Assembly: GCA_002702205.1 (NCBI GenBank)
Contig: NZYP01000015.1
Span: forward strand, 30,834-38,521
Origin: Flammeovirgaceae bacterium
GTDB taxonomy: Bacteria > Bacteroidota > Bacteroidia > Cytophagales > MED-G16
Length of the DNA: 7,688 nucleotides
Direction: 5' to 3'
Part shown: positions 1 through 5,280 of the stretch, in pieces
How the letters are laid out: every line of letters starts with the position of its first letter
Numbering within the stretch: position 1 is the stretch's first letter
The notes under the pieces: generated by a model
What the model saw: only the letters and a program-made list of their open reading frames with translations
Told to the model about the DNA's origin: nothing
Database searches by the model: none
Position numbers and translations under genes: made by a program

Positions 1-47
1 AGTCATTATATTAGAAATTAATAACATAATGACTAAAAAATTTAGTC
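1..47. repeat. Two overlapping, mutually exclusive inverted repeats
   Basis: Bases 1-9 (agtcattat) are a perfect reverse complement of 26-34 (ataatgact), giving a 9-bp stem with a 16-nt loop. Bases 31-37 (gactaaa) are a perfect reverse complement of 41-47 (tttagtc), giving a 7-bp stem with a 3-nt loop. The two stems share 31-34, so they cannot form together. Both are A/T-rich and weak, and neither is followed by a T-run on the + strand. They could be the end of an upstream transcript, a processing site for the structured RNA that follows, or chance in AT-rich DNA. The window edge at base 1 hides whatever lies upstream. Confidence 0.4.
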
Positions 48-50
48 AAT

Positions 51-149
51 AAGTGGTTTATAATCTGTTGTGTTTGGAAGCTGTGGCCGTGAGTTTCTTA
101 TAAAAAAAATTCTCTCGACCTAGGCAATACAAATATTATAAAAAGACTT
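51..149 (+). ncRNA. Structured RNA candidate, possibly a 6S-like RNA
   Basis: This stretch has no ORF and folds, by hand, into one long irregular rod. Pairs run in register: 51-54 with 146-149, 57-64 with 135-142 (8 bp, perfect), 66 with 133, 68-74 with 126-132 (7 bp), then 85-93 with 112-120 (7 of 9 paired). The apical loop is 94-111. Between the last two helices lies an asymmetric internal loop, 75-84 opposite 121-125. The G72-U128 wobble works only on the + strand, because the other strand would have C-A, and this favours + orientation. It is also locally less AT-rich than its surroundings. A rod with a central open bubble is the layout of 6S RNA, and a short flavobacterial class (6S-Flavo) is known. 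That identification is inference. Alternatives are an uncharacterised sRNA or a leader of rplU. I see no good promoter directly upstream. Confidence 0.45.
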
Positions 150-218
150 TAAAATATCAAAACATATTTAAAACGTTTTTTAGTTTTTTTTTAATTTTTT
201 CTAAATTGATTTTTTTGA
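150..218. other. T-rich non-coding spacer
   Basis: No ORF is visible. The + strand carries long T-runs (176-181, 184-192, 195-200, 211-216). A short, weak stem is possible between 159-163 (aaaac) and 175-179 (gtttt), directly followed by T's, so this could end a transcript of the structured RNA. The stem is only 5 bp, so I do not call a terminator. Confidence 0.3.
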
Positions 219-249
219 TTTGAATAATTGATATAAAATCATAAATTTG
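219..249 (+). promoter_or_regulatory. Bacteroidetes-type housekeeping promoter of rplU-rpmA
   Basis: TTTG at 219-222 is followed after exactly 19 bp by TAAATTTG at 242-249. The known consensus for the primary sigma factor of this phylum is TTTG at -33 and TAnnTTTG at -7, with a spacer of about 19-21 bp, so both boxes match fully. Transcription would be expected to begin a few bases past 249, around 253-256, leaving a 5' leader of only about 15 nt before the rplU ATG. The leader is A-rich (257-266) without a strong Shine-Dalgarno sequence, as is usual in this phylum. The promoter lies downstream of the structured RNA, so that RNA is not part of an mRNA started here. Confidence 0.75.
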
Positions 250-269
250 CAGACGTTAAAAAAAAAGGT

Positions 270-578
270 ATGTACGCAATAGTTGATATTTCAGGAAAAC
301 AATTTAAAGTTGAAAAGAATAAATTTATCTATACAGATAAGATTGTGCCTAAGTCAGGAAAAAAAGTTGAGTTCAATAATGTATTATTCATATCTGATAA
401 AGGTAAGGCTAAAATTGGTAAGCCTACGGTTAAGGGGTCAAAGGTTACGGGAGAGGTACTTGATCAAGTAAAAGACGATAAAGTTATTGTTTTCAAGAAA
501 AAAAGAAGAAAGGGCTATAAAGTAAAGAATGGTCATAGACAAGAACTAACAAAAATTTTAATAAAGGAAATAAAGTAA
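270..578 (+). CDS. rplU: 50S ribosomal protein L21
   Basis: A 102-residue protein of the large ribosomal subunit; L21 binds 23S rRNA. The length fits the family (E. coli 103). The N-terminus [16 protein letters not shown] is the classic L21 opening (YAIVxxGGKQ-like), and the C-terminal part has the basic [16 protein letters not shown] signature with the conserved KxGHRQ motif at about 86-91. The ATG at 270 is the natural start and sits about 15 nt after the predicted transcription start. rpmA follows after 4 nt, the near-universal L21-L27 pairing, so the two are surely co-transcribed and probably translationally coupled. Nothing in the protein looks unusual. Confidence 0.97.
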   Translation: MYAIVDISGKQFKVEKNKFIYTDKIVPKSGKKVEFNNVLFISDKGKAKIGKPTVKGSKVTGEVLDQVKDDKVIVFKKKRRKGYKVKNGHRQELTKILIKEIK

Positions 579-582
579 TATT

Positions 583-840
583 ATGGCGCACAAAAAAGGA
601 GCTGGAAGTTCAAAAAACGGAAGAGAGTCTCATAGTAAAAGGCTTGGTATAAAAATTTTTGGTGGACAAAAAATTATAGCTGGAAATATAATTGTTAGGC
701 AAAGAGGTACAAAACATCATCCTGGTGAAAACGTTGGTATAGGTAAAGACCATACACTTTTTGCACTTACTGATGGTGTAGTTGAATTTAAGAAAGGAAG
801 AAATAATAGGTCTTTCGTATCAGTTGCTCAGGCTAACTAA
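583..840 (+). CDS. rpmA: 50S ribosomal protein L27
   Basis: An 85-residue large-subunit protein whose flexible N-terminus reaches toward the peptidyl-transferase centre. The start [16 protein letters not shown] and the later [21 protein letters not shown] are hallmark L27 sequence, and the length is typical. There is no Firmicutes-type N-terminal extension requiring cleavage: after Met comes Ala-His-Lys-Lys directly. It is the second gene of the rplU-rpmA pair, 4 nt after the rplU stop. No obgE follows, unlike many bacteria. Its TAA stop (838-840) overlaps by 4 bp the stop end of the convergent prenyl synthase gene, and no terminator hairpin separates them. Confidence 0.97.
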   Translation: MAHKKGAGSSKNGRESHSKRLGIKIFGGQKIIAGNIIVRQRGTKHHPGENVGIGKDHTLFALTDGVVEFKKGRNNRSFVSVAQAN

Positions 841-1805
841 TCAATTCTAACCATCATTTCATTAAAGTATTCTGTTAATACTACCTTATAACTACTATCA
901 CTCTTAATCCCTTGTAGCTGATTTAGGGAAGTTTTGAAATAATCTTCTATTGTATTCTTGGCTAAAATGTTTATTCCATATTTTATCATCAACTCACTAA
1001 TAATTTTAATTTTTTCTTTTTCGTTACTGGAGTTTTTCAGTCCTTCAATTATTTCAATATCTTCCTCATTTGATTTTTCTAATAATTTAATCATCAGATA
1101 AGTCTTCTTATTAGCTATTATATCTCCCCCAATTGTTTTACCAAACCCTGGGCTACCAAAGACGTCCAAATAATCATCCATTAACTGAAAACCTATTCCC
1201 ATCATCTCCCCAATACTATATAACTTTTTGGTGGTATTTTCATCTACATTAGCAACCATTCCTCCAAGTTCTAAACTGAATCCAATAAGGACTGCAGTTT
1301 TTAATTTAATCATTTCAATATATTCTCTTTCTTTTATGAGTGGCCTCTCCTCATAGTCCATATCAAGTTGTTGTCCTTCACAAACCATTATAGATATCTC
1401 ATTAAACCGTTTTAATATTTTTCCATAAATTTTTGTTTCTAATCCTTCCAAAAGACTATAGGCATAAATCATAAGGATATCCCCAGATAATATACCAATA
1501 TTTTTATTCCATTTTTTATGAACGGTTTTTTTACCTCTCCTTAAATCTGCGTTATCCATGATATCATCATGGATTAAAGTGAAATTATGAAAGAGTTCAA
1601 GAGAAATTGAAGGCAAAAGAATATTATCCAAATCATTTTTAAATAATTTATAAGATAAAATTGATAGGGTGGGCCTTACTCTCTTACTTTTTAGAGAGAG
1701 TATATATTTAATTGGCTCATAAAGATTTTCAGGTTGCTTAGAAAAGTTTATTTTATCAATTTCCTGATTTAAAATTTCTTGATATTTAAGTATTTTCTTT
1801 TTCAT
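837..1805 (-). CDS. Polyprenyl diphosphate synthase (trans-prenyltransferase)
   Basis: A 322-residue enzyme that condenses isopentenyl diphosphate with allylic diphosphates, supplying chains for quinones, undecaprenyl carriers or carotenoids. Both aspartate-rich Mg-binding motifs are intact: DDIMD at 80-84 followed by RRGKKTVH, and DDYLD at 210-214. The substrate-binding KSKRVRP at 39-45 and a KT at 169-170 are also present. The first motif has no two-residue insertion, and the residue five before it is Phe75. In characterised synthases an aromatic residue there limits the product to about C20, so a geranylgeranyl or other short-chain product is my inference; motifs alone do not settle chain length. 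The ATG overlaps the rnr stop as ATGA (1802-1805), a sign of translational coupling. It is the last gene of the leftward series and its TAG stop overlaps rpmA. No gene symbol is given because product length is unknown. Confidence 0.93.
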   Translation of the reverse strand: MKKKILKYQEILNQEIDKINFSKQPENLYEPIKYILSLKSKRVRPTLSILSYKLFKNDLDNILLPSISLELFHNFTLIHDDIMDNADLRRGKKTVHKKWNKNIGILSGDILMIYAYSLLEGLETKIYGKILKRFNEISIMVCEGQQLDMDYEERPLIKEREYIEMIKLKTAVLIGFSLELGGMVANVDENTTKKLYSIGEMMGIGFQLMDDYLDVFGSPGFGKTIGGDIIANKKTYLMIKLLEKSNEEDIEIIEGLKNSSNEKEKIKIISELMIKYGINILAKNTIEDYFKTSLNQLQGIKSDSSYKVVLTEYFNEMMVRID

Positions 1806-3721
1806 ATTAAATCAAGATCAATTGTTCTTCTCTCAATATTTGTTCCAGAAACAACTACTTTTATTGGCTGTCCTAAACCAAATGATTTTTTAAATTTTCT
1901 ACCAGCTATAATAACTTTTTCGTTATCGAAATCATATTTATCATCTGTAAGTGATGAAATTTTAATCAAACCTTCGCATTTTGTTTTAACTATTTCGACA
2001 TAAATACCCCACTCAGTTATTCCAGAGATAACCCCTTCAAATTCTTGCCCAATAAAATTCGCCATATATTCGGCTTGTTTGTACTTAATTGATTCTCTCT
2101 CTGCTTTAGTAGCATTTATTTCCATTTTTGAACAATGTTTACAAAGAATATCATAATAGAGTTTGTCTTTTGGTTTACTCCCATTAATATAATATTGTAG
2201 CAGTCTGTGTACCATTACATCAGGAAACCTTCTAATGGGAGAAGTAAAGTGTGAATAGTTTTTAAAAGCTAATCCAAAGTGCTTTTCTTTTTCAGTTGAA
2301 TATCTTGCTTTAGACATTGACCTAATAGCAAATTTCTCTATGGAATTTTCTTCTGGCTTACCTTTTATCTCTTTCATTAAGTCGTTTATAGATGTAGATA
2401 AGTTTTTTTCATTTATATTAATTGTATAGCCAAATTGTTTAATATATTTCTGGAGTTCTATCAATTTAACTTTATCTGGATCTTCATGAATTCTATATAC
2501 GAAAGTAAATTTTTTATTATATTTTTTTTCATATTCATTTATCTGTTCGGCAACAATCTTATTTGCTAGAAGCATAAACTCTTCGACTAACTTATGTGTA
2601 TCTTTTCTATCTTTTTTAACAATTTGTATTGGCTTTTTTTCTTCATCTAATTGAAATTTAACTTCATTCGATTTAAAATTAAAAGATCCATTTTTAAAAC
2701 GTTCTTGTCTGAAGTATTTTGCGATTTTATTTAAACCTATTAATTCTTTAGAGTATAAACCTTCGCCCTTATCAATTACATTTTGAGCGCTTTCATAAGT
2801 AAACCTTTTCTTCGAGTGGATTACTGTTTTACCTATCCATTTATCAATTATTTTGAAGTCTTTATTTATTTTAATAATCACAGAAAAAGTTAATCTATCA
2901 ATATCTGGCTTTAATGAACATAGGTCGTTTGATAGTTTTTCGGGAAGCATTGGAACAGTTCTATCAACCAGATAAACCGAGGTTGCTCTTTTTTCAGCTT
3001 CTTTATTTAATAAACTTTTATTATTAAAGAAGTGAGACACGTCGGCTATGTGTACACCTACTTCATATATGTCTTTATTTATTTTTAGAGAAAGTGCATC
3101 ATCAAAATCTTTTGCGTCATCTGGATCTATTGTAAAGGTGATATCTTTTCTTAAATCCTTTCTTCTTTCAAACTCCTTCTCTGATATTTTTGAATTTAAT
3201 TTTTCAGCTTCTTTATCTACTTCAGTTGGAAACTTAATGGGTAAATTGAAATCATGCATAATAGTATGTATTTCAGCCTCATTACTTCCAATCTCTCCAA
3301 TGCACCTAATAACCTTTGCAAATGGTTTTTTGCCACCAGTCCAACTAGTTATCTTGGCTAGGTATTTTTTATTTTTACTAAATTTTTCATAATTTCTTTT
3401 TTTAATAAAAAAGTCAGAATATATTTTCTTGTGATTTGGAATAAAGAACGCGAAGTCCTTATTATCTTCAATTGTTCCTGTAAATTCAGATAATTTTCTA
3501 TTAACTACTTTAGTTATTTTTCCTTCAATTTTTGTAGAAAAATTATTTAATATATTTAGCTCGACAACATCTTCATGAATTGCACCATTCATATTTTGAG
3601 CTTTAACTTTAATATCTTCAGTCATTCCTTCAACTGATATAAAACAAAATCTTTTTTTAACATGATCAACGATACCAGTTAACTTAAGTGACTCTCTTCT
3701 TTTGTTCTTATTTCTTTTCAA
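1802..3721 (-). CDS. rnr: Ribonuclease R (RNB family 3'-5' exoribonuclease), N-terminally short
   Basis: A processive 3'-5' exoribonuclease that degrades structured RNA. Counted from a TTG at 3721 the protein has 639 residues. Order: OB/cold-shock domains (about 12-150), RNB catalytic domain (about 190-540), and S1 domain (about 558-637). The metal-binding set TIDPDDAKDFDD is intact (D199, D205, D207, D208), as are the likely counterparts of RNase II Tyr253 (Y250 in SVYLVDR), Arg500 (R497 in SPIRR) and Glu542 (E541 in AERES). Flavobacterial relatives usually exceed 700 residues and begin with a winged-helix domain. That domain is absent here because lipB ends just upstream. The protein also stops right after S1, without a basic tail. 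No ATG or GTG start exists: candidates are TTG at 3721, 3742 or 3763, and the next Met is inside the first OB domain. I chose 3721 because it avoids overlap with lipB, but 3763 is possible (653 residues, 41-nt overlap). Function is clear, the start is not. Confidence 0.93.
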   Translation of the reverse strand: MKRNKNKRRESLKLTGIVDHVKKRFCFISVEGMTEDIKVKAQNMNGAIHEDVVELNILNNFSTKIEGKITKVVNRKLSEFTGTIEDNKDFAFFIPNHKKIYSDFFIKKRNYEKFSKNKKYLAKITSWTGGKKPFAKVIRCIGEIGSNEAEIHTIMHDFNLPIKFPTEVDKEAEKLNSKISEKEFERRKDLRKDITFTIDPDDAKDFDDALSLKINKDIYEVGVHIADVSHFFNNKSLLNKEAEKRATSVYLVDRTVPMLPEKLSNDLCSLKPDIDRLTFSVIIKINKDFKIIDKWIGKTVIHSKKRFTYESAQNVIDKGEGLYSKELIGLNKIAKYFRQERFKNGSFNFKSNEVKFQLDEEKKPIQIVKKDRKDTHKLVEEFMLLANKIVAEQINEYEKKYNKKFTFVYRIHEDPDKVKLIELQKYIKQFGYTININEKNLSTSINDLMKEIKGKPEENSIEKFAIRSMSKARYSTEKEKHFGLAFKNYSHFTSPIRRFPDVMVHRLLQYYINGSKPKDKLYYDILCKHCSKMEINATKAERESIKYKQAEYMANFIGQEFEGVISGITEWGIYVEIVKTKCEGLIKISSLTDDKYDFDNEKVIIAGRKFKKSFGLGQPIKVVVSGTNIERRTIDLDLI

Positions 3722-3722
3722 T

Positions 3723-4430
3723 TCATAAAATTTTAAAATCAAAAACCTTAGAAAGGTTTTCAATTACTTTTTTTTCAACTTCTTCTAATGAAACTTTTTT
3801 ATTAAACTCTTTCTCAAGAGAAGTCACATCTTTATTTTCAATTCCACATGGAATAATATTTTTAAAATATTTTAATTCGGGACTAATATTAAATGCCAAA
3901 CCGTGCATCGTAACCCACCTACTTGTTTTTACTCCAAGTGCACAAATTTTCTTTGGGTTATTTTTTTTGTGATTTATCCAAACACCAGTCAAACCTTCTA
4001 CTCTCCCAGATTCTATATTATATTCTTTCAAAGTTAATATTATTGACTCTTCTAAATATCTAAGGTATTTATGAATATCTGTGAAGAAATTTTCAAGGTC
4101 AATTATTGGATATATAACAAGTTGACCCGGTCCGTGATATGTTATATCACCTCCTCTATTTATTTTATAATATTCTAAATTTCTTCTCTCAATCTCCTCA
4201 TTATCAATCAATAAATTTTTTTCGTTTCCGCTTTTGCCTAGTGTGTAGACGTGGGGATGAGAGCATGTTATAATATAGTTTTTAGTCTTTTTCTGACTTT
4301 TAGACTTTCTATTATAAATTTTTGTATCTATGATGCTATTGAATTTTTCTTCTTGTCTCTCCCAAGCATCTTTAAACTTAATTTCACCTAGTTTTAAAAC
4401 TTCTACTTCCTTACTTATTACTGAATTCAA
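3723..4430 (-). CDS. lipB: Lipoyl(octanoyl) transferase LipB
   Basis: This 235-residue cytosolic enzyme moves octanoyl from acyl carrier protein to the lipoyl domains of 2-oxoacid dehydrogenases and the glycine cleavage H protein; LipA then adds sulfur. Signature sequence is complete: HPHVYTLGKSG (58-68), RGGDITYHGPGQL (92-104), KICALGVKTSRWVTMHG (161-177) and NIIPCGI (191-197). Lys161 and Cys195 correspond to the catalytic Lys and Cys of E. coli LipB. Length is normal. The start is unusual: no ATG or GTG lies between the in-frame stop at 4446-4448 and the conserved core, so I use the TTG at 4430, which gives an N-terminus of the length seen in relatives. It lies 21 nt after the preceding gene and its TGA precedes the chosen rnr start by 1 nt. 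lipA is not in the window. Confidence 0.95.
   Translation of the reverse strand: MNSVISKEVEVLKLGEIKFKDAWERQEEKFNSIIDTKIYNRKSKSQKKTKNYIITCSHPHVYTLGKSGNEKNLLIDNEEIERRNLEYYKINRGGDITYHGPGQLVIYPIIDLENFFTDIHKYLRYLEESIILTLKEYNIESGRVEGLTGVWINHKKNNPKKICALGVKTSRWVTMHGLAFNISPELKYFKNIIPCGIENKDVTSLEKEFNKKVSLEEVEKKVIENLSKVFDFKIL
3742..3760 (-). promoter_or_regulatory. Small hairpin at the lipB-rnr junction
   Basis: Bases 3742-3749 (aaaacctt) and 3753-3760 (aaggtttt) are perfect reverse complements: an 8-bp stem with a 3-nt loop. In the - strand mRNA it sits in the last codons of lipB, about 20 nt ahead of the TTG at 3721, and is followed by TTGATTTTAAAATTTTA (the stem itself ends in TTTT). It also directly follows the alternative TTG at 3763. 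It could slow transcription or control entry of ribosomes at rnr. The stem has only two G-C pairs, and the bases also encode LipB, so chance is quite possible. Confidence 0.3.
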
Positions 4431-4451
4431 ACCTTCAAAGTTTCTTTATAT

Positions 4452-5252
4452 TTAATTTTTTGTGAATAGATTTCTATCGTAAATCAATTTACCATTATTA
4501 TTCCATTCCCTTATTATAAACGAGGGATTTGTAGAAAATGGCAAGTCGTCATATTTAATTTCTCTTTTCTTTTTACCTGAATTAAAAAACTCAGTCCATG
4601 TACCAACCTTTGAGTTATTAATGTACTCTCCTCTTGCAGCAACTTTTCCATCTCTAAAGAAAGCATAATATTTACCATGCATCTCCCCATATTTTATGGG
4701 AATAATTTCTTTTAGGTTTACCTTATCATAATCCCAATAATACCTTAAAGATTCATTCTGCCAACCTAATGTGTAATTCTCTTTATCTTGTAGGATGTCG
4801 GATCTATTTAACCTAATCCATCTTCCTTGTTTTAGTCCATAATAGAAGTATCCTTCTTCTATTACCTGGTTGTTAAGCCTTTTTATATAGGGTCCATGTA
4901 AAAGAAGGGTATTATCAGAAATTGACTTTGATCGTATAATTTTCCTTGACTTCTTATCAAAAAAATGTATTTCTTGGGCGTAGGGGTTTTTGATCTCAGA
5001 ACTTAAAATAAAGTGAAAGTTTTCATAGATATTATTTCTTCCCTGAGGTACCCTTATAAATCCTTTTTTTGTTTTTATACCAAAGAAAATATTTTTTTTA
5101 GTCTTCTTTTTATTATTTATTGATAGAGTGTCATCAACACTTTTAAATAGAAGATCATCTCCAGAGATCGTGTCTGCATTTAACCTGAATATATCCTGAG
5201 AAAAGGAAATATAATTTATAGTAGTAAAGAAAACGATAAATGTTAATCTCAT
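4452..5252 (-). CDS. Secreted or envelope protein with MORN/YwqK-like repeats, function unknown
   Basis: I do not know a function for this 266-residue protein. The N-terminus MRLTFIVFFTTINYISFSQ is hydrophobic with one Arg and ends in small/polar residues, so it looks like a cleavable signal peptide; the mature protein would be periplasmic or outer-membrane associated. A basic stretch (KKKTKK, about 48-53) follows. The second half holds repeats with the G-x-W/Y aromatic pattern of MORN or YwqK-type modules: about 120-149 (LKQGRWIRLN), 187-236 (HGKYYAFFRDGKVAARGEY, then KVGTWTEFFNSGKKKREI), and a final partial unit at 246-263 (REWNNNGKLIYD). Such proteins are common in Bacteroidetes and are sometimes labelled YwqK family antitoxin, but no toxin partner is visible here. 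I chose the ATG at 5252; an in-frame TTG two codons earlier (5258) is less likely. The gene lies 28 nt after htpG and 21 nt before lipB. Confidence 0.75.
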   Translation of the reverse strand: MRLTFIVFFTTINYISFSQDIFRLNADTISGDDLLFKSVDDTLSINNKKKTKKNIFFGIKTKKGFIRVPQGRNNIYENFHFILSSEIKNPYAQEIHFFDKKSRKIIRSKSISDNTLLLHGPYIKRLNNQVIEEGYFYYGLKQGRWIRLNRSDILQDKENYTLGWQNESLRYYWDYDKVNLKEIIPIKYGEMHGKYYAFFRDGKVAARGEYINNSKVGTWTEFFNSGKKKREIKYDDLPFSTNPSFIIREWNNNGKLIYDRNLFTKN

Positions 5253-5280
5253 AAACAATATGTTACTCTATAACGGAAAA

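Noticed and set aside
51..149. tRNA, tmRNA or SRP RNA as the identity of the upstream structured RNA.
   Set aside because: There is no cloverleaf, no T-loop GGTTCGAATCC-like sequence, no CCA end, and no GGAAGCA-type SRP domain IV loop in the right context.
159..200. Possible intrinsic terminator after the structured RNA.
   Set aside because: The best stem is only 5 bp of mostly A-T pairs. T-runs are common throughout this AT-rich spacer.
563..568. AAGGA-like Shine-Dalgarno sequence ahead of rpmA.
   Set aside because: It is about 14 nt from the ATG, too far for a normal ribosome binding site, and it is part of rplU coding sequence for Lys/Glu-rich residues.
1554..1574. A 9-bp perfect inverted repeat (1554-1562/1566-1574) inside the prenyl synthase gene.
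   Set aside because: It exactly covers the codons for the DDIMD catalytic motif and its flanking residues. The symmetry follows from the codons for His-Asp-Asp-Ile-Met-Asp, so a separate operator or hairpin role is not supported.
4452..5252. Antitoxin assignment suggested by the YwqK-like repeats.
   Set aside because: The protein has a signal peptide and no small partner ORF lies next to it. The repeat type alone does not establish a toxin-antitoxin role.
5256..5258. TTG as the start of the MORN-like gene.
   Set aside because: An in-frame ATG two codons downstream (5250-5252) leaves the signal peptide complete and is the more likely start.
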